Assembly: GCA_973895155.1 (NCBI GenBank)
Contig: OZ316897.1
Span: 23,312,001-23,376,000 of the forward strand
DNA from: Marsupella aquatica
Taxonomy: Eukaryota > Marchantiophyta
Direction: 5' to 3'
DNA length: 64,000 bases
The notes under the pieces are model-generated. The model did no database searches. It saw only the letters and a program-made list of their open reading frames with translations, and had not been told where the DNA came from. The position numbers and the translations under genes were made by a program. This document shows, piece by piece, positions 10,284 to 21,718 of the stretch. Within the stretch, counting starts at the first letter, position 1, and each line of letters starts with the position of its first letter.

Positions 10284-10679
10284 CCATCCAACAGTCTGTT
10301 CATATTTGAACTTAACCTTTCGAGTTAAGTATGTCAATGTAATTTTTTTTAAAACAAGTTGAACTCCGAAATAGACATAAAGATCATCACTAAAGCACTT
10401 GGAAAGGAGTTTAACTTTCAATTTCAATCATGGGTATGGACATTGGGAGTCATTGGTATCTCAGATAAACATACAAAATTGGCACCATAACCAACTTACA
10501 AGGTTGGCAATAATTTCAGGGAGACTTGCCAACTTTTCAAAAAAGCCAAGTCTATAAAGACATGATATCCAACCTTATCGGGGTAACATGACTGTGCCAC
10601 TGACTCCCCTAAACCCCTAAACCCCTAAACTCCAACCGTACTTAAATATATATATAAAAACCGTACTTAAAAGTGAGGG
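10284..10679. other. AT-rich flank with short telo-box-like run
   Basis: No coding signal was seen. A short run of CCCTAAAC-type units lies near 10608-10630, resembling the plant telomere motif but too short and degenerate to be a telomere. Confidence 0.4.
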
Positions 10680-11230
10680 AGATTGGGTTGGGGGAGTTGT
10701 GTGTTGGGGGTGGAGGGAGTTTGGGAGTTTGGTTGGGGAGGAGTTGACAGAGCGAGTTTGAGTTTAGGGGGTTTGGTCAGGGGTTGAGGGAGACGGTTTG
10801 GAGTTTAGGGTTTAGCATTTAGGGTTTAGGGAGTTTGGGTTGAGGGGGTTGGGGAGTGGTGTAGTGGGGGTTTAGAGAGTTTGGAGTGAGGGAGATTGAG
10901 TTGGGGGAGTTGTGTGTTGGGGGTGGAGGGAGTTTGGTTGGGGAGGAGTTGACAGAGCGAGTTTGAGTTTAGGGGGTTTGGTTGGGGAGGAGTTGACAGA
11001 GCGAGTTTGAGTTTAGGGGGTTTGGTAGGGGGTTGAGGGAGACGGTTTGGAGTTTAGGGTTTAGGGAGTTTGGGTTGAGGGGGTTGGGGAGTGGTGTAGT
11101 GGGGGTTTAGGGAGTTTGCAGTGAGGGAGATTAATTGGGTTGGGGGAGTTGTGTGTTGGGGGTGGATGGAGTTTGGGATTTTGGTTGGGAAGGAGTTGAC
11201 AGAGCGAGTTTGAGTTTAGTGGGTTTGGTC
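10680..11230 (+). repeat. G-rich minisatellite
   Basis: Degenerate tandem units combine GGGTTTGG, GGGGAGGAGTTGACAGAGCG and GAGTTTAGGG blocks. A longer period is visible because the GACAGAGCGAG block returns at about 10750, 10950, 10995 and 11200. The G-runs on one strand could form G-quadruplexes. No gene was seen. Confidence 0.75.
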
Positions 11231-11789
11231 TGTACATATCTTCTCCTCACTGCGCGTGCAATGAGGCCGGTCTTCTAGCCATTTCAGGGTATTTAGGGAG
11301 CCTAGTGCACAGTCTCCTACATGCAGTGCATGGTCTTGACGTTTCAACATTTGGACTCCCACAACATTATTATTAAAACCTTTAAACTCCATCTGGAGGT
11401 CTGAACGGCCGTCCTTGAGCCCGGCCCATTCCCCTTGACCTGACCAGCTATCAGCTATTAGCTAGTCCAAGTCCTTAGTGTGTGTCCCCAGATTGGCTCC
11501 TTGCCTCGCTAGTGCTACGTCTCATTGCCCACAAGTCTCCCCATGCTAAGTCCTCCCTGGACGGCCTATCCGGGCCTAGACCATAAGGGAGCTTGGCGTC
11601 GGAGTCGGCAACGCCGGAGCTAAGTGTTAAGGTAGTCAAGTTACGCAACTATGCACTAAACAACGAGATGATGTGAGCACACAACTTCAGTTGTTCATAT
11701 TAGAGTCACTGAGCAGGTTGGAAGACCTTCAACGAGCACTTGTAGAATAGACAAGGCTGAAGGCGGAATACGCAGTTGCTCACAAAGCT
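11231..11789. other. No gene recognised
   Basis: Unique-looking sequence between the minisatellite and the coiled-coil fragment. Frames carry many stops and I see no conserved motif. Confidence 0.3.
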
Positions 11790-12074
11790 TTGAAGGAGAA
11801 CAAAATATGCATGGGGGAACTGAGAAATGAGGTAGCAAAGTGCACTGCCAAACGCAATACTCAGCGCACTAACGTGGAGTCTTTGAAATTGGACTTAGAG
11901 CGTACAATGGCAGAGCTTGAACAGGTGCATTGTAGATTGGGCGAGAATGTAGACTTGCAACAAATAGTTTTGACTCAGAAAGTAGAATTAAAATTCAAGG
12001 ATGACCAATTGCACATAGCTCTTGCAAAGGTTCAAGAGTTGGAATGTACAGTGAGGAATTTGAAGAGAAAGTAG
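11790..12074 (+). pseudogene. Coiled-coil protein fragment
   Basis: A 94-codon open stretch is rich in Glu, Lys and Leu with heptad spacing (for example LDLERTMAELEQVHCRLGEN). The upstream sequence contains related Glu/Leu codons broken by stops. It may be the N-terminal part of the SNF2-related gene just downstream, but no splice link is proven. Confidence 0.35.
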
Positions 12075-12287
12075 GTGTTGAACGCTGAACCAGTTATACC
12101 GTTCATCGCGGAACCAAGGAGGCAAGCTCATGGACGTCCATTACTTGGTTCAACCTCCAACAATGAAATGCAACAGTGCCATGCAAAAATCGCGTATAGA
12201 GGGATGAGACTACAAGTTGTTCTCTATCTGTGGTCTTGCAATTGACTCGTATTAATTTGGAGGATCCCCCAAAAAGGCGACAATCTG

Positions 12288-12930
12288 TTGCGGTCGTTCG
12301 ATAATGAAGGGGATAGCTCGGATCATGTTGACATTGATGCTACCTCCGTGCATCGTACAATCACAGATTCATGTTCCAATTTAGATTTAGATTCAGAGAT
12401 GGACTTTCCCCGAGTCCGAGTCCAACCTTTTTTGAAAATAGAGGTACGAGTGAGTAAACTGACCATGTTGCAGCATCTTGTCCAAATACTTAGTTTGGAT
12501 GAGCAGAGCCAGTTAAGAAGGCTGACTGTTATTCTGTGACCATTGCAGGAATACATCGATGATAGGGACTTCACAAGAGAAGCAAGCCCACCAGATGGGC
12601 TTATGCAAAATGTGACAATTTACCAACATCAACGGAAAGATCTATTTTGGATGTTGTCGAGGGAAAGTGGCGATTCCGAATGTTTTGGGGGCATTTTGGC
12701 AGATGACCAGGTAAAACCCTAAAGCTCACTTCATTTCCTAATGTTGAGTGGGCTGCGCATTGACTTTAGGGTCATCATGTGTTTTGTGGTGTGAACTTGG
12801 AATTTTCTTTCCCATTGCATGAAATGAACTAACTGTATTTGTTGGTGGGGAATGGGGAAGACAATTCAACTCTTAGTCACCAATCGACCACCCAGAAGCA
12901 AGACCCTTATCATTTGTCCGAGAAGGAGGG
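12288..12930 (+). pseudogene. SNF2-family helicase fragment
   Basis: Three exon-like blocks are visible. The first (about 12288-12443) is acidic and ends at a GTACGAGT donor. The second (12549-12710) follows a CATTGCAG acceptor and reads HQRKDLFWMLSRES and GGILADD, the start of the SNF2 ATPase domain, ending at a GTAAAA donor. The third (from 12849) supplies the Walker A end GMGKTIQLLV and the following strand TLIICP. The acceptor before block three lacks AG, and a MITE truncates the gene at 12929. SNF2 proteins remodel chromatin using ATP; this fragment lacks all later helicase motifs. Confidence 0.65.
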
Positions 12931-13254
12931 TTTTCACCGTGACAGCAAATAGCAAACAGATTTACTCTTACGAGCAAAACTTTTCCTGTTATGAGCAAAA
13001 ATTTACTGTTACGAGCAAACTAGACAATCCTAAAAATGTGTCATTAACAGTCACAATTTTCAAAATAATTTAAAACATGACATTTTTTTGCTAGTGTAAG
13101 GCGATACTATTACTAGCTCCGGGCGCTAGCCAAAAAATATCGACTCACAATTTGTTTTTAATATTTTTTCCCGCAAAATAAATTCCAAATTTTTTTCCAC
13201 CCATTTGCTGTTACGAGTAACTGTTTGTTGTTTGCTGTCACGGTGGTTATACCC
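12929..13254. mobile_element. MITE with imperfect terminal inverted repeats
   Basis: The left end contains ACCGTGACAGCAAATAGC and the right end its imperfect inverse (GCTGTCACGGTGG preceded by TTTGTTGTTT). The ~325-bp interior is AT-rich with repeated TACGAGCAAA motifs and no ORF. It interrupts the SNF2 fragment. Confidence 0.6.
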
Positions 13255-13481
13255 CCTCCATATGAGGAGGAACAAAATACGAAGGTAGCAGACAACAATA
13301 GAAGATTCAGGGAGATATTTGGACCAAATTTCAATTTCATGTGAGTATAATCTTGCATGTTGTTTTGAATGTGCAAAAATGTGTTAATATTGCTCATCAG
13401 CAATATTAGTTGGTTTTTGGTACTTGTCATTCATGAATTGATATTCTCTGATGTAGACTGGGCGCAACACAGACCATAGGG
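13255..13481 (+). other. Possible exon remnant after the MITE
   Basis: An open stretch reading YEEEQNTKVADNNRRFREIF runs to about 13340 and ends beside GTGAGTATAA, a good donor. It may continue the interrupted SNF2-related gene. The remainder to the truncated LTR shows nothing recognisable. Confidence 0.3.
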
Positions 13482-14800
13482 CGCAAGAAGGAAACAAGAT
13501 CATCTCTCCTATGTGAGGGTTGGTGCAGGTGTTCCGGAAGAAGCCATTCTTCATTGATGGTCCGGGGAACGACCGGAACTCTTTGTCAGGCAAGGTCTTC
13601 CTGGTATCAACCTTGGTCTTATTGCCTATCGGCAAGCCAAACACTTCGGCAATCACCTTGGGAGTAAGATAGAAATCCTTCCCATATATCCTCGTGCAAT
13701 TGGTCTCGGGTTCCCATGACCCTACGAATTCTAATAGGTCTGAATCCGGTACCTCCGGCTTCAGCCATGGTAATCTTACAAAGGCCTCTAAGCCGGATCC
13801 GGCCATGAAGCCTTGGTACTTCTTGGTCTGCATGGCCGTAAAGCATGCATCCTCCTCCCGTGCAAAATGTAGTTGCACCTCCACCGGTAGGGTTGCCGCC
13901 CAGCCTTTCCAGGTGTCATCCCTGGTTGGAATGGCATTGATGGGATCGACCTCCTCCTCTTCGGCTTCTCCCTGCCTCCTGCTCTGCTGCTCGGCTGGCT
14001 TCCTTGGTGCCGCCGACCTCGTTCTTTTTGCCGGGGTGGCTTCATCGTTGACGGCATCCTTCCTCTTCATCTCTGCTGCCGTGGAGGTTTCTCCTAGTAC
14101 CGTTGCCGGGGTCCACCTTTCCGTGCTACCCTTCAATTCCCAGTGTATGTCGTTGCAATTCTTGATGGCCTCTCGAATGCCGATGATTCTGTCTTCACAA
14201 AATAGAAGATCGTCGAGCTGATTGGAAGTAGGAGTCCACAAGAACTCGGCGTTGATGAGTTCGCCTCCTAAGAAAGCCGTCTTCTGCAGCTCCCACAATC
14301 GAGCGAGCTCCTGCCGTTCTCGAGCTGCCCTTTCTGATTCTTCGTCCTCGTAAGTCTTGATGTACTCAGTTGCCCGTTTGAACAGGCATCCCCAGAAATG
14401 TGCCGCTTGATTGACGTTGCTCATACCCTCCTTAGGTCGATCATCGGTATCTACTCTCTCCCGGAGTGCTTGCCTAAGCAGCTGACAGTAGTTGGCCTCC
14501 CGTAGTCGTCTGCCTAGTTCGTGCTCGCAAATGAGCCACCATCTCCTGCAAGCGCTCCTTACCCCTCTCCTCTTCCGGTCCTTTCTCCCGTTGATCCTTC
14601 CTAGCCGCCGACGCTTAACGCGCCCTAACCCTAATCGAGTTTTCACCCCTAGTGTCCTTACCTCCGGCCTCGGCCCGGGTTCCATAGTCGCCCCTAATTG
14701 TTTATATTTTCCTTGTTTTGTCCCTATACTAAGGTGTTTCTAGGGTGCACTCCTGCTTTACCCACTTAACTGGCCGAGTGATTCCTGGCTAGGCATCACA
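13482..14800 (-). mobile_element. Truncated LTR-A (copy 2), 5' part only
   Basis: The right end is the normal LTR start (GGCATCACA on the plus strand, ending at 14800). The match to copy 1 stops near LTR position 1310, within the codons for HIGEMI. There is no TSD partner because the other end is lost. Several differences from copies 1, 3, 4 and 5 mark it as an older or diverged member. Confidence 0.88.
13501..14685 (-). pseudogene. Truncated LTR-A protein, N-terminal ~395 codons
   Basis: The frame is open from the family ATG at 14685 (MEPGPRPEVR) through the mobile-domain-like region and then runs into unrelated sequence after HIGEMI. The coiled coil, nuclear signal and Ala/Glu tail are missing. 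An inserted residue near position 11 (a Thr codon) distinguishes this copy. Confidence 0.85.
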
Positions 14801-15412
14801 GTAACGGGCACTACAAGCTCTGCCCTGGAGTAAGCGAATCGCTTCCTCACCTTTTTATGCAATGTACACATGCTAGGAAGTGTTGGTCAGTCTGTGCTGG
14901 TGGCTTCAGGGGCATGTTTGCTGACTACCCTGATGGATTAGTTAGGCTTTTAGATTCTGCGACTGACAGAGAACCAGGGAAGGTAGTGAAAATGTTTATT
15001 CTCTTCCAGATGCTGTGGCAGTTGTGGACCGGCAAAAATGAACATATGTTTCAGATAGATGGTACTCATAGATTTGACTTTAGATTTTTGCTTTTGGAGG
15101 CTGTGGATCATGTCTCTGCTGTGGGATTGGGCATGCCCCATAATTGATGATATGCTAGATTACGGAGAGCGCGTGAAATGATGAGCTTGGAAAGAATGGT
15201 GTGGTTTAGCCGTAGGGATGGATGGGTGACATCGGTCCCCCGACTTTGATATCTGGGGATTCTGTGTTCTTTTTAACACTTGTGGACCACTTTTTCCCCC
15301 TTGCTCTGCGGAGTTCTGGGTATGGGTTGTTGTTCCTTTGTTTCCTTGGCTGACGCTGATGGCTTTCCCCTGCCACGGGGTTTTCGTGGTTTTCAAAATT
15401 ATAAAAATTAAA
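14801..15412 (+). mobile_element. LINE (L1-type) 3' fragment
   Basis: The open stretch at 14857-15147 reads MQCTHARKCWSVC followed by LWQLWTGKNEHMF. This fits the C-terminal zinc-binding region of plant LINE reverse transcriptases, where a His/Cys pattern and a W-x-x-W-x-x-x-N motif are typical. An A-rich tail (AAAATTATAAAAATTAAATA) ends near 15416, as expected for target-primed insertion. The 5' part is missing, the usual truncation. Confidence 0.5.
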
Positions 15413-15879
15413 TATTCCAAGGAAGAACAAGAGGCTACACCACCTAGGCCATCAAAGAGGTTCAAGAAATCAACCTCTATCACTATCTCACCTAGTGAAC
15501 AAGGACCAGTTCTCTCCCCAAATCCAACAGTAAAGGTGAAATTGTCTTTAGTTGGCTTATGTTGTTAAATTGATGATATGTCCAAATCAGTACTACAAGT
15601 ATTTTGTTCTAACAATTTTGTGTGTGGCAGTTTTCAAAAGGAGATGGTGTAGAAGTACGAAGCGTTATGGATCGCTCTACAGTTGTTGCTAGAGGTGAAG
15701 TGACAGGGTTACAAGGAGAGGATAAATTTCATTGTGTCATGATTGAGAACCCTTGGGTGCGAGTATCAGTTAAGGCAGTGTATTGTGATGATGCAGCATT
15801 GCCAATGCCAAACAAAGAAGAGAAACAACTTTGCTTACGGGATGTGTTAGGAATGAATACATTGTGGAATCAATGCTAG
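15413..15879 (+). pseudogene. TNP1/En-Spm-like domain exons
   Basis: The first exon-like block (to about 15534) is Pro/Ser/Lys-rich and ends at a GTGAAA donor. The second (about 15631-15879, after TGTGTGGCAG) reads FSKGDGVEVRS, VVARGEV and RVSVKAVY, then LCLRDVLGMNTLW and a stop. This matches the layout of the TNP1-like repeats in the transposase-like gene at 37087 (FSRGDDVTL, GCGTV, IGVLMEKV, then I-W). It looks like the 3' end of a related element gene whose 5' part is lost or lies upstream. Confidence 0.5.
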
Positions 15880-16194
15880 GTTTTTTTGGAAGTGATGAAC
15901 ATTTTCTCTGATCATGTAGAACATACAATTTTTGAATGTTTTGGTTACCATTGTTTCACTCGTGGGAGTGGAAAATGAGTACTTTCTATCACTTCATCAT
16001 AAAGACTTATGTTTTTTCAATTGTTCTGTATTAGAGCTTGTGAATGGTGGAGTGTGAATTTCCAAATACAATGATGAATGATGGATAAAGTGATGTTTTT
16101 GTTTAGCGTTTTAAGTGGATTCATTGTATGTGATTTTGAATATAACTATGAGCTCCTCTTAGATACATCCCAAATGACATTACTTAAAGATATC

Positions 16195-16345
16195 CTGTAT
16201 GACACCCTGTATGACACCATGTATGATACCTTATATGAAACCCTGTATGACACCCTATATGACACCCCATATGACACCCTGTATGACACCCTCAATGACA
16301 CCATGTATGACACCCTCAATGACACCCTCAATGACACCTTAAATG
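16195..16345 (+). repeat. Short tandem repeat, TATGACACC units
   Basis: About twelve degenerate 12-bp units of the form CTGTATGACACC run from 16195 to about 16340. The apparent ORF (DTLYDTLYDTM...) is only the translation of the repeat. Confidence 0.85.
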
Positions 16346-16690
16346 GTTTATTATTGTGTCATTTATGACATGTCTGATATGACATATCATGACAACCGTG
16401 CGTAATTACCATGTGTTGTGATATGATTTGTTTAAATGTGTCATTAAAGACATGACCAAATGACTGACGGCCGTTCATTCAGTCATTTAAGACAACATGT
16501 CATTTCAAAAATATTGTGTCATTTAGGACTACCATAAATGACTAATGAGAGTTTTAGTCATTTGTCTTGATTGATTGTCCTAAAAGATGAGGCAGGTATG
16601 ACAGGAAAGCTCTAGTCATATATTGGTACATATGACTCATTTTTCAGTCCTCATTCTAGTCCTTTAAGACACATTTTTTCCACTAGTGGA
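16346..16690. mobile_element. Possible CACTA-like MITE, right end
   Basis: The right end reads on the minus strand CACTAGTGGAAAAAATGTGT, a CACTA-type terminus. The interior repeats short GTCATTT/AAATGAC motifs in both orientations (subterminal repeats). I did not find a convincing left terminus. Confidence 0.4.
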
Positions 16691-16859
16691 GGTGAGGCAG
16701 TCGCCGCAGCGTCTGGAGAGGCTCTACGCAATAGATGGCAGGGTGGGCAGAGTTGATGCGAGGGGAGTACGGGAAGAAGGCTGCAGTGCTATCTAGGCTC
16801 CCGATGCAATGACGTTTGAAGAATGGTGTCGGGATCGGTTTACTTTGTATTGTCATGGC

Positions 16860-17790
16860 ACAACGGTCTGTTTCGTGCAGTCATGGCAAGAAGACCATGG
16901 AACTAGGATAAACCCTCAACCGTAAATGGTAAACCCTCAACCGTAAACATGAGGAGCCCTGGTTTGATGCCATCAAGGCTCGTGATGAGATGGCCGCACA
17001 ATGCGGGGTTGTGATGAGTTGGCATTTGGAGGATGGCAGGATTGGAGTTGATCCCTTGGTGTATGCAAGGCCAAGGGACGGAGCCACAAGGAACAACGTC
17101 GGTAAACCCTAAACAATGGGGAGGGAGGGTGGGCATAGTTGATGCGAGGGGAGTACGGGAAGAAGGCCGCAGTGTTATCTGGGCTCCCAACATAGTGATG
17201 TTTGAAGAATGGCGCGGGGATCGACTTACTTTGTAATGTTGGTTCCTTTGTATTTTCATGGCGGGACGGTCTTTTTTGGGCACTCGTGGCAAAAAGACCA
17301 CGAAAAAGACTGCAAAGACCGGGCATTGCGATCGCTGGGCTCCACAAAAATGTATATATGATGTTTGAAGGATGGTGCGGGGATCAATTTACTTTGTATT
17401 TTCATGGCACGACGGTCTTTTTTGGGCTGTCGTGGCAAGAAGACCATGAAACTAGGGTAAACCCTAAACTATAAACGATAAACCCTAAACCATAAACGCA
17501 AGGAGCCTTGGTTTGATGCCACGAAGGCTCGTGATGAGATGGCTGCACAATGGGGGGTCGTGATGAGGTGACATTTGGAGGATGGCAGGATTGGAGTTGA
17601 TCCTTGGTGTATGCAAGGCCGGGGGACGGAGCCACGAGGAACAACGTCGGTAAACCCTAAACAATGGGGAGGGAGGGTGGGCATAGTTGATGCGAGGGGA
17701 GTACGGGAAGAAGGCCGCAGTGCTATCCGGGCTCCCAACACAGTGACGTTTGAAGAATGGCGTGGGGATCGACTTACTTTGTAATGTTGG
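16860..17790. repeat. Tandem duplication of ~545 bp with telo-box runs
   Basis: The segment near 16860-17235 recurs near 17400-17786, including the blocks GATGCGAGGGGAGTACGGG and AACAACGTCGGTAAACCCTA. A third partial copy starts near 16690. Each unit contains AAACCCTAAAC/AAACCCTCAACC telo-box-like runs. The open stretches inside are short and not convincing genes. Confidence 0.75.
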
Positions 17791-18116
17791 TTCCTAACAA
17801 GAAGCCTTAAGGGATGAGTCCAAAGCCTTATTTCTCTTTTCAAAATCTTCATGATATTCAAAAATGTGTACCAAAAAACCACCAAAAAATGGTATGTATT
17901 TTCCAAACTAGACTCAAGAGAATTTTACCACCAAAATCTAAGCATATCTTATATGATATTCTCACAATTGTATAAACCTTGAAATATGCACTTTATAAAA
18001 GTAGTCAAAATCAAACTCATCGATCAGAGTTTAAGTCAAACTCAAAGTTTTACAAAATATAACCCAACTTAACCCCAAGTGGTTTCAAATGCTACAAGTC
18101 CCCCTATTTACCTAGT
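17791..18116. other. AT-rich spacer
   Basis: Lies 3' of the leftward methyltransferase-like pseudogene. I see no ORF or repeat of note; it may hold the gene's 3' UTR. Confidence 0.3.
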
Positions 18117-20113
18117 CTAATCCAAAAGGACCGCTTCCCCTTCCTCGGTTCCGGAAGTCCCTGCCATCAATTCTGGAACAATTGTGGCATCGTCAACCAC
18201 GCTATCCTCTTCGGCCTGAGGAATGTCTTCCTCACTATCCTCATCCGTCTCCCCCTGTCCGTCTTCCTCTTCAATGTTATCTGCAAGGTTAAGAATCCTC
18301 CCTTTCAACACACTGCTCTGTCGCTCGTCAATCTCAATGGCAATGCAATGTCTGCCCATGGCCAAGGAGGAGGTTGTCCCAGTCCCTGATCCTGAACAAA
18401 TATCCAAAACCCAGTCTCCAACCTGACTAAAATGACTCACTTCCCAATCTAACAATGCACGTGGTTTCTGATAGACATTCACTGCCTTGTTATCCCCGTT
18501 GTGTTTCAACTTCTTAGTCACAGCTGCGCATACAACCACATTGTTCCTGGATTTATTTGTGTCAAAATTGAAGTGCTCCAATGACCGTTTACCATCTGGG
18601 CTGTGAAAGCCAATTGTAAAGCACTCAAAGTTGTTGTTCAATCTTGGCCCACCAGCATTCTTCACATTATCCTTAACCCTGAAAAGTCACAAAAAGTCAA
18701 GGAGTCATTTAAACTTAGAAACATGGATCATGAAATCACGAACAACTAATAATTGTTTTTTTCAAAGACAAATATTTCTTACCACACACAATTCTGGAAC
18801 CCTCCATTACACTCCGCTTTCAAAACGGTCTTGATGGCCTCATATTGGTCAAGGCTGTGGTGAATGATAATACGCCACAACTTCGCAGTAGTAGCCACCT
18901 TGAAAGATTGGACCATTTTTGTGATCTCCTCAATTCCCCATCCAGTAGTGTCCTCATGAAGACATCCAGGCAATGCAAACCCGTAGGGGATATCCACTAA
19001 AGCTAATGTGTAAGCCCAACCCGGAACCACCTCGTGTAATCGCTGAGCATCATGAGAAAAATATCATAGTGCACATCACCAAACTCTGGATGCTCAAAAG
19101 AATTTGGATGAAGTTCCCCCTCTTGGGTTTGCCGACTAGAAGTCTTCATGGATAGCCAATTTTGCGCTTGCACAATATACGCATTGAATTTATCCGGGAA
19201 TGACTTGAGATATTTGCCTTCCTCATCTCCCTTCTTTTTCTGGGAGGTGGTATCTTTCTACAAAAGGGAACCTTACAATTAGAAACAAGGATTCCAAATT
19301 CAATGAATTCAAACAATCATTCGAAGAAAGGTGACAAAATCTTACCCATGTCTGGAAAACAGGTATGAAATTCTTAAGCACATTGTCTGTGCAATGCTCA
19401 GGGTACTTGGTTTTACAACCTGACCAACTCTCAAACACGTGAGGAAGGCCTTCTGCACCTGCATATGAAATTTGTGTCGAGTAAATTCGTGACCCATTTC
19501 CTGTAAAGAGATTTCTTTAGTAAGAACTCTCTGTAACACTGGGCAAATCATATCAGGATCTTTCAAGGCCTGCATGTGTCTCCACTCTGTTAATTTCATG
19601 TCCTCATAAGGCAATTTGGCATCTCCAGACTTAGAAACTTTCTTCTTGCCCTTGTCTCCTTTTTGACCTTTGATCTCACACATCTCCCACTTGTCACAAA
19701 TCTGCCTCACAAATGACCACACAAGATCTTGTCGGAATGCCAATTGAAATAGGTTATCGTTGGCATTAAGAACCTCAGCATCCTTTTGCACACCCCAATC
19801 CTTGAGATTGATTTCAGTAGCACACTCTTTCTTGAAATCCTGGTTGGACGACAATCCATTCTCCACAAATCTCATGTGAATATAATTTACTCTCTGGATT
19901 GTCGTCATTTGTTGTCGAAATTCAGAATCAATATTGTGACTCCATGCCAAGTTTCTTGCCTCTTGCACACTCAATCCCGCAAATATCCAAGATTGCACTC
20001 TCCAAAATGCCTTGTTGTTAGGGAACTGAAGAGCAAGGTCTGCTTTGGCACAGGCTGAATGGTTGGCCCCAATCACATAATAATGGTAATCAGATTTCCT
20101 TGAAAAATCAAAG

Positions 20114-21718
20114 TGTCACATCGTCGGCTTCGGCCTTAACTCAGACTTCAGCTTAGACGGACACATCCCTCGTAAATCTGAGGGTTCGGGCAGGAAGGGA
20201 AGCACGTAATGCACCTTATTCTCGTAAACTAGCGCTAAGTGCGCATACTGCTAAATACGGACACCTCCTAGGTATGGTTTGTGTTCCGCCGCCGGAACGT
20301 ACCTTAGTCAATAGCAGGATCGACCCCGGCTTAAGGGCTTCTAAGCCTTCATGCTGTCCGCCTTCGATCCGGATTCGATGATACAGGTCCTCAACCCGTG
20401 CTTGCAACCACTTACCTGCAGGCTGCACCCTATGCACGTCTCGGGTAGTGCGTTCGGCCTAGCGCTGCCACCCATATACGAGAAACCCACACACATACAC
20501 GCGCACATGCATACAATCTCCACATGATGGAACCCCGGGGGGAGATCTCCGCCGCCCAGGTTATCCAGGTCGAGAACTATCGACCTAGGAGGTGGGCGTC
20601 GTACTTCGCTAAGAAATTCCATGAAGAGATGGAGCGGCGAAGGAAGACGCTGTACATTGGCGGGAAGGCGTATTTCGCTAGCCACATCGAGATCATTCTT
20701 GAGTGGTACGCCCGGTTTGATCGACGAACCCTTCCCCGTGTCAACATTACAAAGCTGGTCCCAGCTAGGTGGGTTTTCCCGGCCTTGGAGAGACGGCCCC
20801 AACCCGAGGCCCGAAGTCCAGCGGACACGCCAGCTTCACCCACCCCACCTCCACAAGTAGCTGTAGTCGTAACCGAAGAGGTACCGGATGGGTCGGTTGT
20901 CGCAACCGTTGATGCGACCCAACAAGTCGGGCTAAGTACAGAAGTCGGTACGACGGAGGTCTTACCCGAGCCAGGGTCTCCCAAAGACCCACCGGTGGCT
21001 ATTTCGGAGAACCGGACATTGCTGTAGGAGGACACTCCAGCCCCTTCCAACGTTACGTCCCCAGGGCTGGACGTCACTGCCCCGGCCCCCGTGCGTGTTG
21101 ATGTCTGCCCATGCCCAACTCTGGACAGGCACAACCTGGACCACCCGGAACTCTTCGTACCGGGTACCTTTCTAAACGGGCTTCTGGGAGATTTCTCTCA
21201 TCAAATTGCCCGGGATACCGGGGAGTTCATGGCCCGGAAGGTAGCCTGTTTCTTCAATCAGGAGTTGGTTGCCGCAGTAAAGGCAGGTCGGGCCCAGTCA
21301 GAGGCCCTTCAGAGGATAGAGCGGTACCGGGTGGAGTCCGTGTACCTAAAGAACAAAGTTGCAGCTCAAGAGGCTAAGCTTCTGCAACTACGACCCAAGG
21401 TTGCAGTCGCCGATAAGTTGTTAGCAAAGGCGCACGCTCTTACCGCCCTAGCCGAACAGGCCAAAGCTGGGAACGAGGCCGAGATTACACGACTCCGGAA
21501 CCAGATTGACAGTTTGAAGAATCAAACTGTCACCTGGCATAGCGACCCGCCGCCAGTCCGAACCTGAATTCCCCCTTATTGCCTAATGATGTCCTACCCA
21601 TAATGATTACCTAAGTACTGTTGTTATGCTAATAATAGCAGCCTAAGACACTCCTAACGCGCGTGCTAAGCGCAGTTAGACCGAATCACTCATTAACCGC
21701 CGTACCGGTGGCGTCACA
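20114..21718 (-). mobile_element. Solo LTR-B with internal inversion
   Basis: The unit has TGTCACA...GTCACA ends and the five-base target duplication CAAAG (20109-20113 and 21719-21723). The left ~400 bp (20114-20520) and right ~180 bp (about 21541-21718) match the two ends of the LTR-B at 23442-63281 in minus orientation. The middle (about 20523-21540) matches LTR-B coding sequence in plus orientation. So the core is inverted and parts are deleted, while the ends and target duplication remain intact. Confidence 0.85.
20524..21540 (+). pseudogene. LTR-B protein fragment, inverted inside its LTR
   Basis: Two open stretches (20524-21027 and about 21091-21540) match the LTR-B protein remnants at 61060-61340 and 61610-62090. 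Shared blocks include MMEPRGEISAAQVIQVENYR and EWYARF, then a C-terminal coiled coil. A stop at 21025 and missing ends show that it is non-functional. Confidence 0.8.

Noticed and set aside
10608-10630. Telomere at 10.6 kb
   Set aside because: Only a few degenerate CCCTAAAC units are present and unique sequence continues on both sides.
16078-16368. Open frame of DTLYDT repeats
   Set aside because: It is explained fully by the 12-bp tandem repeat.
18117-18665. Bacterial contamination as the source of the methyltransferase-like sequence
   Set aside because: Splice sites, interrupting plant LTRs and a paralogue inside a transposon show that it is part of the eukaryotic genome.
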